NCBI RefSeq assembly: GCF_021654775.1
Contig: NZ_AP025343.1
Location: 5,299,501-5,363,500 of the forward strand
Direction of reading: 5' to 3'
Length of the DNA stretch: 64,000 nucleotides
Origin: Paenibacillus azoreducens
GTDB taxonomy: Bacteria; Bacillota; Bacilli; Paenibacillales; Paenibacillaceae
Below the pieces are notes generated by a model. It had not been told where the DNA came from. It saw only the letters and a program-made list of their open reading frames with translations, and did not search any database. Positions 1 through 8,902 of the stretch are shown in pieces. A program made the position numbers and the translations under genes. Position 1 is the first letter of the stretch; the number at the start of each line of letters is the position of its first letter.

Positions 1-2
1 AT

Positions 3-374
3 GACAGTTTTTCATTTCAACTTGGGGATGCGATGAAACCGTATGAATATGGTGGGCAAGTATGGTATAAGGATTATACAATGTCTAATTGGGCTGTTGG
101 CGGCAGTATGACAGCAAATACACAACAATTTAATGGAGCAGAATATTCAGGCAGTCAACTCGGTTCACCTGATTGGAGCATGAAAATGAAAGGAGCTGCA
201 TATTGCCACGCCAAAGTTGGTTCAGGTACAGATAAAAGAATAATCATGAGTTATATGTATAATCCAAATAAATATTCTTATACTATTTCATTTACTGCAG
301 GAGCTATAGGCATAACATATAATTCATCAAATACAATTTATACAAATGCTAAAACTGCAATTTTGAGTTATTAA
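3..374 (+). CDS. hypothetical secreted-type protein, 5' end outside window
   Basis: The frame is open from base 3 with no stop upstream, and the first internal ATG at 33 has no ribosome binding site. The gene therefore probably starts before the window and only the C-terminal ~123 residues are seen. The visible part is rich in Gly, Ser, Asn, Thr and Tyr, has few charged residues and no membrane helix. This composition is common in exported beta-rich proteins. I do not recognise a family. Base composition is clearly more AT-rich than the genes after 1.5 kb, and the next gene shares this bias. A hairpin terminator follows about 120 bases downstream. Confidence 0.5.
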   Translation, partial: DSFSFQLGDAMKPYEYGGQVWYKDYTMSNWAVGGSMTANTQQFNGAEYSGSQLGSPDWSMKMKGAAYCHAKVGSGTDKRIIMSYMYNPNKYSYTISFTAGAIGITYNSSNTIYTNAKTAILSY

Positions 375-492
375 TTCCTTCGCAACATGAAAGCGATAGA
401 AGTCTCTTCCTCATACATCCAGTAATTCAAAATAGTGTTTCCAGAGCAATATTTAGTTGGTCAACTGGCTATTGTTGATTTATAATTGTGAA

Positions 493-556
493 GGCACCTC
501 TTCTGTGTGGTAATAACCTTTGGCTTCTTACCATATGAAGAGGTGTTCTCCTTTTT
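493..556 (+). terminator. rho-independent terminator
   Basis: CACCTCTTC (495-503) pairs with GAAGAGGTG (537-545). An inner TGGTAA/TTACCA stem (508-513 with 528-533) extends the helix, and CTCCTTTTTG follows. It would end transcription of the partial gene at the left edge. Confidence 0.7.
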
Positions 557-622
557 GTTAATAACAAATACATAACATATATGGGCACGTTACAATATTT
601 TTTGAAAAGGAGGAGTTTTAAT

Positions 623-1399
623 GTGAAATGCATTGCTATGTTTTTGTCATGGAAACAAGGATTAAAGATCAATTTATTTAAATTGTATATTATGACATTT
701 TTTCTGATTCTTTTAACGAATACAGCAGTTATGCAGGTATACGCCGAACCATATGCAAAAATTAATGATAAATTGGCAATAGATAAAATATTGCGCGATT
801 ATATAAACAGCACTACCAAAGATAATACCAGTTTTATTGATTCTACCTTTAATGTGAATTCAGTACAAATTTCCAACCCTAAAAGCGGCTTTAAAAAAAA
901 TATTGATGATAAGATAAAATATTCTATTTATACATTTAAAAATGTCGATAATAATGAACCAATTTATGATACTTATATAGATTATTATTTTACCGATAAA
1001 ATGATAGTTAAGAACAACGACAAATTAACGGTGGAAGTAAGCGACTTTTTAAGACCCATAAGTCCTATAGATTCCAAGATGTATACAAAGTCGAATATCA
1101 ATGATGAATGGAAATGGTTAAAATCGCCACAGCCAGTGATGACAACTCTCCAAAGCTTTACTCTTGAAGGTGACGAGCTGACCAATCACGACAATTTTAC
1201 TCGTGTCATTATTCATTTTTCCTCTTACTCGAATGATCATTCAAAAGAGAATTCTCTTCCAAATTATTTTTTACAATACACACACGATACAAGCACTTAT
1301 ATTACATTTCCACTGATATATGTAATGGTGTCATTGCTAATCATCCTACTGCTTGCTTATCTTTTCATAAAAAGATTACGCTCCAGATCTTCAAGGTAA
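623..1399 (+). CDS. hypothetical type I membrane protein
   Basis: About 258 residues of unknown function. I place the start at GTG 623 because AAAAGGAGGAG (605-615) lies seven bases before it; the in-frame ATG at 581 has no such site. A hydrophobic stretch ending near ...VMQVYA resembles a signal peptide. A long polar, Asn/Asp/Lys/Ile-rich extracytoplasmic region follows. The C-terminus is one membrane helix (PLIYVMVSLLIILLLAYLFI) and a short Arg/Ser-rich tail, so most of the protein should face outside. It is AT-rich like the partial gene to its left, suggesting both came from a different source. It stands alone between two hairpins. No family assigned. Confidence 0.6.
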   Translation: MKCIAMFLSWKQGLKINLFKLYIMTFFLILLTNTAVMQVYAEPYAKINDKLAIDKILRDYINSTTKDNTSFIDSTFNVNSVQISNPKSGFKKNIDDKIKYSIYTFKNVDNNEPIYDTYIDYYFTDKMIVKNNDKLTVEVSDFLRPISPIDSKMYTKSNINDEWKWLKSPQPVMTTLQSFTLEGDELTNHDNFTRVIIHFSSYSNDHSKENSLPNYFLQYTHDTSTYITFPLIYVMVSLLIILLLAYLFIKRLRSRSSR

Positions 1400-1406
1400 G
1401 TTTAAT

Positions 1407-1434
1407 GCCCCCACCAGCCTAAGCTAGTGGGGGC
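1407..1434. terminator. hairpin between convergent genes
   Basis: GCCCCCACCAGC (1407-1418) and GCTAGTGGGGGC (1423-1434) form a 12-bp stem with one mismatch and a 4-base loop. It lies between convergent genes. The T-tract is weak on both strands, so efficiency is uncertain. Confidence 0.6.
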
Positions 1435-1520
1435 ATGTCATTTAAATCATTTCCAGATGCATTAAAATGAGCTGCATCGATCAAGCACCCGGATAGAATC
1501 CCATTTCCCGCTTTCCTGCC

Positions 1521-4118
1521 TTACGAACACTTGCTGTACCCGCAATTCCCGCAGGTTTTGCAGCCTTCGATATTGATCAGCGTCGCCGATCCGCAGGATG
1601 GGCACAGATCGCGGGAAGCTTCCGGATCACGGTAGCGGTTATCCGCAGCGATGTCATGATCTGCCGTCTCCTGAGCCAGCGTAGCGGCTACCGGAGCCGG
1701 ATCATGGTCATCCCCGAAGTCGGATTGCAGATGAATTTCAAGCGCTTTGGCAACGGCGTCGGCGATGGACTCGACGCGGTTAGGACCAAAGCCGATGGCT
1801 CCGGAACCGCCGATACCCTTCAAATGCTTGATCAACAATTCGGCTTTTTGGCCATGATCCCCGTAACGAAGGAACAGTGAGCAGACGCGCCCAAGCGCTT
1901 CCGCCATCGCAAATACGTCGGAGCCGGCTTTGCCCACGTTCAGGAAAATCTCACTTGGAATGCCGTTGAGATCGTTAATCGTGATATAAGCCATGCCAAA
2001 CGGCGTGTTGATCTTGTACGTTGCCCCGCGCAGCACCTGCGGGCGGCGTTTGTACTGATTATCGACAACCTTGCCGCCGGATACGCCTGCAGGGGCGATA
2101 GACTGCGTCGCAACGCTGGTTTCTCCCGTGCTGGCCGCTTCATCCGCAGCCGCGGTTTGTTTTTCGTCCTGCTTCTTATCTTCTTTATTCTCCGTTTGCA
2201 ATACCTGTACGTCGCGGCTGCCGTCACGGTAGATCGTCACGCCTTTGCAGCCCAGATCGAAGGCCAGCTCATACAAACGTTTCGTATCTTCCACCGTGAA
2301 GTCCGAAGGGCAATTCGCCGTTTTCGAGATGGAGCTGTCCACCCAGCGCTGGATCGCCGCCTGCGCCCGGATATGATCCTCTGCGGACAAATCCATCGCC
2401 GTTACGAAATAATCCGGAAGCTGCTCGCCCGGATGCGCATCCAGCCAATTTTGGGCGATCGGTACAAATTGTTCGTCAAAGCCGAGACGGCTTTGGCGGA
2501 AATATTTGAACGCGAAATACGGTTCGATGCCTGTCGATGTCCCGACCATGGTCCCTGTGCTTCCGGTCGGAGCTTGCGTAATGATGGTTACGTTGCGGAT
2601 GCCGTTTTCCCGGATCGCCGCTCCTACCTCCGGATATACCTCGGTCATATTTTTCATAAAGCCGCTTTGCAAATAAAGCTCGGCGTCAAGGGCCTGGAAG
2701 GAACCTTTTTCCTTGGCGATTTCAGTGGATGCCAAATAAGCTTCGCGGGCGATAAATCCGTACAGTTTGTCCAGGAATTCCAGTGATTCCGGGCTGCCGT
2801 AGCGGACTTTCAGTTTGATCATCAGCTCTGCAAGCCCCATCGTGCCGAGACCGACGCGGCGTTCGTTCTTCTGGTTTTTTTCGTTTTCTTCAAAATGATA
2901 CGGCGTCTTGGCAATGACATTATCCAGGAATCGTACAGAATAATGCGTAGTCAACGCCAAATCGTCCCATGCTACGTCCTGCTTGTCTTCGTCATAAAAC
3001 TTCGAAAGGTTGATCGCCGACAGATTGCACACGCCCCATGCAGGCAGCCCCTGCTCGCCGCACGGATTGGTGCAGATGATCGGGTTGAAATACCAGCTGT
3101 TGGACATTTGGTTGTAATATTCCATAAATACAACGCCTGGTTCTGCGGATTTCCATGCCGATTCGATAATGGTATGCCAGATTTCACGCGCTTTGACCGT
3201 GCGGTAGTGGATTACGGCGCGGCCTTCCTTTTTCCATTTATCGAGATCGCCGTCCCAGATTTCATCGTAATTCGGCTCGTTCGTGTCCGGGAAAACAAGC
3301 TCCCAATCCAGATCCTCCTTGACCGCCTTCATAAAATCATTGCTTACGCAAACGGAAAGGTTCGCGTTCGTAACTTGTCCCATCGTTTGCTTGACGGTGA
3401 TGAAATCCAGCACATCCGGGTGCCAGTCATTAATCATCAGCATAAGCGCGCCCCGGCGGCTTCCGCCCTGCTCAATCAGGCCGGTCGTATAGCTGAACAA
3501 TCCTCCCCAGGAAACGGCTCCGCTGGAAGAACCGTTAACTCCCTTGACGATCGCTCTGCGCGGACGCAAAGAAGACAGATTGATCCCGACACCGCCGCCG
3601 CGAGCCATAATTTCCGTCATTTCGGACAGGGTAGCCATGATGCCTCCACGGCTGTCTTTCGGCGATGGAATGACATAGCAGTTAAACAGCGTCAGCTCAT
3701 CGCTGGCGCCTGCCCCCGCCGCAATCCGGCCGCCCGGAACCAGCTTCCAATCATCCAGTACCGAGCGGAATTTCTCCCGCCATTCCTCCTGCAGCTCCGG
3801 CGTTTCTTCTACGGAGGCCATCGCTCCGGCCAGGCGGTCCCACATCTCCTCCGGTGTTTTTTCAATGTTCAGCGTTAACCGTTCCACATCCGATTCCACA
3901 AGTTCGCCGCGGCGGGTTTTAACCGTCACTTTATTGCCGTCCCGGTTTACGATCTCGCCAACTTCTTTGGTCGGAAATTTCGGATCGTCTTTGGTCAGCA
4001 CCAATACGACATCCCCAACCTTGGCATGACTGGAATCCGCATCTTTCCACGCATACCGGTCCAAAAAGATTTTTTCGCTTAATCCCTCAAGTTTCTGCTT
4101 TCGTTCGTTCATGCTCAA
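1521..4118 (-). CDS. nrdJ: adenosylcobalamin-dependent ribonucleotide reductase (class II)
   Basis: Reduces ribonucleotides to deoxyribonucleotides in the cytosol using a coenzyme B12 radical, so it works with or without oxygen. The 865-residue chain shows the RNR ten-stranded barrel signatures: FNCYV (Cys147), NPCGEQ (351-356, radical Cys353 and catalytic Glu355), VCNLSAINL (Cys364) and GLGTMGLAELM. The C-terminus carries CPSCG...CKTCGNCGYSKC, the redox-shuttle/zinc-like tail of class II enzymes. The start is TTG 4118, eight bases after GGGAGG (4132-4127); an internal ATG at 4112 would sit 14 bases away. No class I partner gene is nearby. Two NrdR-type boxes upstream suggest repression by NrdR. 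Confidence 0.95.
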   Translation of the reverse strand: MSMNERKQKLEGLSEKIFLDRYAWKDADSSHAKVGDVVLVLTKDDPKFPTKEVGEIVNRDGNKVTVKTRRGELVESDVERLTLNIEKTPEEMWDRLAGAMASVEETPELQEEWREKFRSVLDDWKLVPGGRIAAGAGASDELTLFNCYVIPSPKDSRGGIMATLSEMTEIMARGGGVGINLSSLRPRRAIVKGVNGSSSGAVSWGGLFSYTTGLIEQGGSRRGALMLMINDWHPDVLDFITVKQTMGQVTNANLSVCVSNDFMKAVKEDLDWELVFPDTNEPNYDEIWDGDLDKWKKEGRAVIHYRTVKAREIWHTIIESAWKSAEPGVVFMEYYNQMSNSWYFNPIICTNPCGEQGLPAWGVCNLSAINLSKFYDEDKQDVAWDDLALTTHYSVRFLDNVIAKTPYHFEENEKNQKNERRVGLGTMGLAELMIKLKVRYGSPESLEFLDKLYGFIAREAYLASTEIAKEKGSFQALDAELYLQSGFMKNMTEVYPEVGAAIRENGIRNVTIITQAPTGSTGTMVGTSTGIEPYFAFKYFRQSRLGFDEQFVPIAQNWLDAHPGEQLPDYFVTAMDLSAEDHIRAQAAIQRWVDSSISKTANCPSDFTVEDTKRLYELAFDLGCKGVTIYRDGSRDVQVLQTENKEDKKQDEKQTAAADEAASTGETSVATQSIAPAGVSGGKVVDNQYKRRPQVLRGATYKINTPFGMAYITINDLNGIPSEIFLNVGKAGSDVFAMAEALGRVCSLFLRYGDHGQKAELLIKHLKGIGGSGAIGFGPNRVESIADAVAKALEIHLQSDFGDDHDPAPVAATLAQETADHDIAADNRYRDPEASRDLCPSCGSATLINIEGCKTCGNCGYSKCS

Positions 4119-4228
4119 ACATTAAACCTCCCATGAAATTTGCTTAAATCCACCCTAATTTATCGTTTTCTCATCTGATGATCCGTTAGTCATATATAAG
4201 GCGCCACTTCCTGAAACAAAGCCCATAC

Positions 4229-4277
4229 GCACCATATATTGTGCACATTGCTAATTATACAATACCATATGTTGTGA
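4229..4277. promoter_or_regulatory. tandem NrdR-type boxes upstream of nrdJ
   Basis: Box 1 at 4229-4244 reads GCACCATATATTGTGC and box 2 at 4262-4277 reads ATACCATATGTTGTGA. Both fit the known NrdR box, about ACACNATATNTNGTGT. The copies are 33 bp apart, three helical turns, as is usual for paired NrdR sites. They lie 111-159 bases before the nrdJ start, on the divergent intergenic stretch shared with yqhH. Confidence 0.75.
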
Positions 4278-4505
4278 CTCTACAGAGTACATCTGAGAAT
4301 TTCAAGGCTGAACAGTCCTCTTCGCCGGACAAACTCTCCTTTTCTGCTTTTATCTCACTTTTTTGATTTTTTGTCTATGAATCTGATCATGAAAACATCC
4401 ATCGCCTAATTTAACCCCTGTTCTTTCCCGCCCTGTTATGAACTCTTTCGTTTACGTGCATACTACACATACGTAGGTATACGACGAAGAGAAGGAGGTA
4501 CGGAT

Positions 4506-6245
4506 ATGAACAATTCCCCAACCCCCAGCGGGCAGGCGCTTGATCTTCCGGTTCCTCTGCATATCGACCGCAGCTGGCTTGAGGAGCTGAGCAGCCGGTT
4601 GGACAAAGGCGGACCCTGGGGAGACTGGAAGCTGGCGCAGCTGGCCATTCAAGGCGAAGAAGCCCGTCTGGTTACCAGTTTCGACGAACTTCAGTGCCTC
4701 AAGCATTTGTACGGCCTTTCCCCGCTCCCCCATCAGGTGGACACGGCGCGCAGGGTGCTGTTTGAAATGTCCGGCAGAGCGATTTTGGCCGATGAGGTCG
4801 GACTTGGCAAAACCATCGAGGCAGGCCTGATTTTAAAAGAATATATCATTCGCGGCCTCGTATCCAAAGTATTGATTCTCGTGCCGGCTTCTCTAGTGCT
4901 GCAGTGGGTGCGCGAGCTAAACAGCAAATTCGGCATTCCCGCCGTTGCCCAAAAAAAAGCCTACACCTGGCATTCCGATATTGTCGTCGCTTCGATCGAT
5001 ACGGCGAAACGCGACCCGCACAAGGATTTTCTGCTGGAACAGGAATATGACATGCTGATCATCGATGAAGCCCATAAACTGAAAAACAAAAAAACGACAA
5101 ACTATCAATTCATCCAAAAGCTGCGGAAGAAATACTGCCTGCTCTTGACGGCAACTCCGGTGCAAAATGACATGACCGAGCTGTTTAATCTGATCACCTT
5201 GCTCAAACCCGGACAGCTAGGCCGCCAAGGAGACTTTGCCACCAATTTCGTAGTCGGAAAAAGACAGCCGAAAAATCAGGAACAGCTTAAAGACGAACTG
5301 GCCAAAGTAATGATCCGCAATCGCCGCGGCGAAGGCCCGGTTCATTTTACAAAACGCCATGTAAGCAATGTCAGTCTGCAGCTGTCGCCTGAGGAGCAGG
5401 CGCTGTATGACGGCGTGACGAACTTCGTGAAGGAACAATACCAGGCCTCCGGCGGCAATCTAAGCAGCATGCTGTCGCTTGTTACCTTGCAGCGGGAAGT
5501 ATGCAGCAGCCGTGACGCCGTATTTCTGACGCTTGTGAATCTCTCCAAAAAAATTCCGGACGAGTCGCCGCTTACAGCCAAGGTCTGGGAACTGGTAAAT
5601 GCGATTAAAGCAATCCAAGCCAATACCAAAGCCGAAAAAACGATCGAACTGATCCGGCAGATGGACGATAAGGTGATCGTGTTCACCGAATACCGCGCCA
5701 CCCAGGAATATTTGCTGCAATATTTTCAGAAGCACGGCCTCATTTGCGTACCCTACCGGGGAGGCATGAACCGCGGCAAAAAGGACTGGATGATGGATTT
5801 ATTCAAAGGGCGCGCCCAAGTCATGATCGCCACCGAAGCCGGCGGCGAAGGCATTAATCTGCAATTTTGCCACCATATGATCAATTTCGACCTGCCATGG
5901 AACCCTATGCGGGTAGAGCAGCGGATCGGACGGGTGCATCGCCTTGGACAGCAAAACGACGTAAAAATCTACAATCTGTCCACCACCGGTACCATCGAAG
6001 AGCATATTCTGCATCTGCTGCATGAAAAAATCAATATGTTCGAAATGGTCATCGGCGGCCTCGATGTCATTCTCGAACGTTTTGAAAAAAAGGAATCTTT
6101 CGAAAAAAGCTTGTACAAGCTGTTTCTGGAATCTGAGTCCAACGAGGAAATCCGGCAAAAGGTCGACACGCTCGGACAAACCCTCGGTCAAATCAAACAG
6201 CAGGTGGATTACGAATCGGAAAACATAAAAGAGGAGGAAGCATAA
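4506..6245 (+). CDS. yqhH: SNF2-family DEAD/DEAH helicase (YqhH type)
   Basis: ATP-driven nucleic-acid translocase of the SNF2/RapA type, cytosolic, with unknown cellular role. The N-terminal helicase lobe shows Walker A DEVGLGKT (residues 96-103), DEAH (187-190) and LLLTATPVQND. The C-terminal lobe has ATEAGGEGINLQ and QRIGRVHRLGQ (motif VI). The start ATG follows AGAAGGAGGT. It is directly followed by the YqhG-family gene with one base between them, the same pairing as yqhH/yqhG of Bacillus subtilis, so the two products probably act together. Unlike B. subtilis, no glycine-cleavage genes lie next door. The length of 579 residues is normal. Confidence 0.88.
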   Translation: MNNSPTPSGQALDLPVPLHIDRSWLEELSSRLDKGGPWGDWKLAQLAIQGEEARLVTSFDELQCLKHLYGLSPLPHQVDTARRVLFEMSGRAILADEVGLGKTIEAGLILKEYIIRGLVSKVLILVPASLVLQWVRELNSKFGIPAVAQKKAYTWHSDIVVASIDTAKRDPHKDFLLEQEYDMLIIDEAHKLKNKKTTNYQFIQKLRKKYCLLLTATPVQNDMTELFNLITLLKPGQLGRQGDFATNFVVGKRQPKNQEQLKDELAKVMIRNRRGEGPVHFTKRHVSNVSLQLSPEEQALYDGVTNFVKEQYQASGGNLSSMLSLVTLQREVCSSRDAVFLTLVNLSKKIPDESPLTAKVWELVNAIKAIQANTKAEKTIELIRQMDDKVIVFTEYRATQEYLLQYFQKHGLICVPYRGGMNRGKKDWMMDLFKGRAQVMIATEAGGEGINLQFCHHMINFDLPWNPMRVEQRIGRVHRLGQQNDVKIYNLSTTGTIEEHILHLLHEKINMFEMVIGGLDVILERFEKKESFEKSLYKLFLESESNEEIRQKVDTLGQTLGQIKQQVDYESENIKEEEA

Positions 6246-6246
6246 C

Positions 6247-7185
6247 ATGGCCTTGTCGACGCAGCAGGTCCGGGAGCATATGCTGACTTATCTTGAGGGT
6301 ACGGGATGCCAGATCATCGAGACATCGCCGCATCATGTGACGGTCAAACTGTCCCCGCAAGCGGACAGACAGTTGACCAACCGGCCCTATTACTGGGGAT
6401 TCGTCGACCGGACCGGCGCGGAAGCCGAGACACTCTCCTTCACGTTTGTATTCGACCCGGAGCAATACGACCAAAACGAGCAGAAAAGAGCAGCCGATCC
6501 CGCGGACAAGCTTCTTTCACGGTATTACGGCGCAGCACCGGTGCTGCCTCAGATCGGGCCGGGACGTATTCAGCGCGAGGACGTAACCTACGGCAGCAGC
6601 AGACTGCAGCAAATCTGGAATGCCGCGCGCCAGGAAGGCTTCTGCCTGTATCTGTTCGAACAGCCGCCTTCGCTTCAGCGTGAAACGCTGTTTTCCGCGG
6701 CGTACGAACCATGGCTCGGAGTTTGTTTCAAGGCGGAAATGTCCTGCGACGTCAAAAAGGAAGAACTGCATTTTATCGGCATATCGCTTGTCACCGGGCA
6801 GATCATTACCCCTTTTCCTGACAGGTTAAGAGGCGTGACCCTCAGCCCCCGCCTGCCTGAAAACATTCATATCCGGCCTGCCTCCATCTCGCTTTCCCAG
6901 GCTGCCGGTTCGCTTGAGTCCTATTTGATCCGCAGACTCGCGGAAATGGATTACGGCTGGGCGGAGCAAGCCAGAGAACGCCTGAAAGAGGAGCTTGCGG
7001 TCATCGACATATATTATGAGGATCTGCTCAAAGAACCTGATGAAGAAAAGCTGGTCTCTATCCGCGAACAATACGCCAGCAGACGGAGCGAAACGACATG
7101 GCAATACGAACCCAAGGTCCATTTGTCCGCCATAACTTGCGGTCTGTTTCATTTGCGGTCCACCTGGCGCGGGTCAAAAAAATAA
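6247..7185 (+). CDS. yqhG: YqhG family protein
   Basis: Conserved protein of unknown function, 312 residues, no signal peptide or membrane segment. The N-terminus (REHMLTYLEGTGCQIIETSPHHVTVKLS...NRPYYWGFVDRTGAE) matches what I recall of the YqhG family, including the NRP-(F/Y)-YW motif. ATG 6247 follows GAGGAGGAAGC and is one base after the helicase stop codon, so the two are co-translated. The last six codons overlap the left end of a MITE-like repeat (7166-7268), which may have supplied the current C-terminus. Function can only be inferred from its linkage to the SNF2 helicase. Confidence 0.8.
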   Translation: MALSTQQVREHMLTYLEGTGCQIIETSPHHVTVKLSPQADRQLTNRPYYWGFVDRTGAEAETLSFTFVFDPEQYDQNEQKRAADPADKLLSRYYGAAPVLPQIGPGRIQREDVTYGSSRLQQIWNAARQEGFCLYLFEQPPSLQRETLFSAAYEPWLGVCFKAEMSCDVKKEELHFIGISLVTGQIITPFPDRLRGVTLSPRLPENIHIRPASISLSQAAGSLESYLIRRLAEMDYGWAEQARERLKEELAVIDIYYEDLLKEPDEEKLVSIREQYASRRSETTWQYEPKVHLSAITCGLFHLRSTWRGSKK

Positions 7186-7268
7186 CAGACCCGTTTGATT
7201 CGCCCAAATCACGTACAATCAGGCATTTTCCGGGCAGATCCGATCCGCCATTTTTTTGATTGCGCCCC
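7166..7268. repeat. MITE-like repeat, copy A
   Basis: About 103 bp with imperfect terminal inverted repeats (GGCGCGGGTCAAAAAAA at the left, TTTTTTTGATTGCGCC at the right). It aligns along its length with 47022-47119; both contain GGCATTTTCCG-GCA-ATCCGAT. It overlaps the last codons of yqhG. No coding capacity. Confidence 0.65.
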
Positions 7269-7413
7269 GCTAGAGGCATTTAGACTTCCCTCGCTAAAAG
7301 AAGGCAAAAATAGAACCGTGCAAACGAATGGGCGGGCGACAACTTGCAACAGCCTTTTTATGGCTTGTCCCATACAATTAGGAAAACAATGGTAAATAGG
7401 AAAGGTGAATGAA

Positions 7414-8403
7414 ATGAACAAGACACTTCTCTCCTTGACCAAAAAAGCGGCAGCCCTGCTTCTTATTGTCCAATGCCTGATGCCAGCAGGAGCATTACAT
7501 GCCAAAACATCCGCAAATACCAAGGCAGACAAACCAGGCGTTTCGATAAATACAGCTACTTTAAAAAATATGGTTTTCAGCCGGCAGCTCGCAGCCATTC
7601 CGTCTTCTCTGCAAAGCTTCACGAAAGACGTGGTGAATGAACTGTCCTTACAGGAATCTTTCGGACAATGGAAAAATGCAAGCATCTCCTATCAGCCGCT
7701 TGGTCCGGGTACGCACAGTTGGCTGGCTACGGTCAGCCAAAACGGCAAGCCGATCGGCTACCTGATTTTGACCTCAACCGATGATGGAAATTACATGCTG
7801 AGCGAATACGGCCGGGATGAATCCATGCCTTATAATACGCAGGCGCTGTACAGCCGATTAAAGCAGCTTGGCATTCTGCAAGCCGGTTCCAAGCTGCCGG
7901 CAGGGGTAAGCATCGAAGCGCGGTATTCCGCTTTGCTTCCGGTATGGGAAATTTCCCAACCGGGCAAAAAGGCGATCTACCTACACGGCATCACTGCCGA
8001 AGAACTGCCGCTTCAAACCGCGAGTGATGCCAAGGCCGCCGGCGGTTTAACGCCGCATCCGGGCATCCGTGTCGCCGGTACGATGATCCCCGTCCCGCAG
8101 CGGATTACCGATCCTTATGACAATCTGATGTGGCTTGCCTCACCCAAGTTATCCTTGAAACAAAACGGCGATCTGATGCAAGCCGTAACTAAGGGAAGGA
8201 ACAGCCTTGTGTTCACATCCCCGGGACGCAACGCCGATTATGGCGCGCCATTTGCTATTACCGGTATCCATGCCTGGTCTGCCGACGGCAGTGAAAGCGA
8301 AATTTTGTACGCTGCTTCCGGTAAAAACGGCAGCCGCTTTTTGCCCGCATCCGAGCTCATCGGACACGGCGAGTTTCACAGCCTGAACTTATCCCAAATC
8401 TAA
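7414..8403 (+). CDS. exported hypothetical protein
   Basis: About 329 residues of unknown function. ATG 7414 is preferred over GTG 7405 because AGGAAAGGTG lies six bases before it. A Sec signal peptide is clear: a Lys-rich start, the hydrophobic core AAALLLIVQCLMPAGAL and a likely cut after ALHA. The mature part has no transmembrane helix and no zinc or nucleotide motif that I can see. The middle region (HSWLATVSQNGKPIGYLILTS) looks like a beta-rich PepSY-like or lipocalin-like fold, but this is weak. It is a single gene ending at a strong bidirectional hairpin. Confidence 0.65.
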   Translation: MNKTLLSLTKKAAALLLIVQCLMPAGALHAKTSANTKADKPGVSINTATLKNMVFSRQLAAIPSSLQSFTKDVVNELSLQESFGQWKNASISYQPLGPGTHSWLATVSQNGKPIGYLILTSTDDGNYMLSEYGRDESMPYNTQALYSRLKQLGILQAGSKLPAGVSIEARYSALLPVWEISQPGKKAIYLHGITAEELPLQTASDAKAAGGLTPHPGIRVAGTMIPVPQRITDPYDNLMWLASPKLSLKQNGDLMQAVTKGRNSLVFTSPGRNADYGAPFAITGIHAWSADGSESEILYAASGKNGSRFLPASELIGHGEFHSLNLSQI

Positions 8404-8435
8404 ACACATATGCATGAGATGTTTCTAACCAACTC

Positions 8436-8474
8436 AAAAGACGCCCCGACCGATTGCCGGCCAAGGCGTCTTTT
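8436..8474. terminator. bidirectional terminator
   Basis: AAAAGACGCC (8436-8445) pairs with GGCGTCTTTT (8465-8474). It serves the exported hypothetical on + and yqzE on the opposite strand, with A/T runs on both sides. Confidence 0.8.
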
Positions 8475-8479
8475 GCCTA

Positions 8480-8662
8480 TTATTTTTGTTTTTTTCTTGA
8501 GGACTGCCGCTTCATCAGCGTTAACCCAAGCGGAATCATGCCAAACCATTTTTCCGACCATGGTTCCTTCGCTTTGTTCCTCCGCCGCTCTTCCTTGGGA
8601 GTTTCCATAAATGTTACGACGCGTTCCGTAATGTATTTAACAAGTTCGTCTCCGTTAGCCAT
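8480..8662 (-). CDS. yqzE: YqzE family protein
   Basis: A 60-residue basic protein of the YqzE family, found near competence (comG) genes in Bacillus but of unknown function. The family pattern is visible: D-x-(L/Y)-V-K-(Y/F) near the start, the charged PKEERRRNK core and WFGMIPL followed by a Lys/Arg-rich tail. The hydrophobic part is too short for a confident membrane helix. ATG 8662 is preceded by GGAAGGGGCG. No competence genes are nearby, so it stands alone, sharing a terminator with the convergent exported protein. Confidence 0.8.
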   Translation of the reverse strand: MANGDELVKYITERVVTFMETPKEERRRNKAKEPWSEKWFGMIPLGLTLMKRQSSRKKQK

Positions 8663-8902
8663 TCACATTTACGCCCCTTCCGTATCTGTGATAGCAATAG
8701 CTTGCGCAAATCTGCAGCGTTTTAAACAGATCTTGTTTGAGACCGGAATGGAACTTTCAGGGGAAACATCATATCCGGATTCACTTTCGGTTTTATATGC
8801 ATTTTTTTCCGTTATTTGCGCATTCTAACTATTGAGCATAACTTTATGGGACGGTTGGCTGTTTATTATGAACTTCAATTCCTGAAAGGGTGGCCTTGAT
8901 AT

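Noticed and set aside
2157..3878. Long open frames on + inside nrdJ (209 and 327 codons)
   Set aside because: They are antisense shadows of a clear B12-dependent reductase, without ribosome binding sites or family resemblance.
4119..4505. Cobalamin riboswitch before nrdJ
   Set aside because: Searched by eye for the B12 box and conserved stems; only the two NrdR-type boxes were found.
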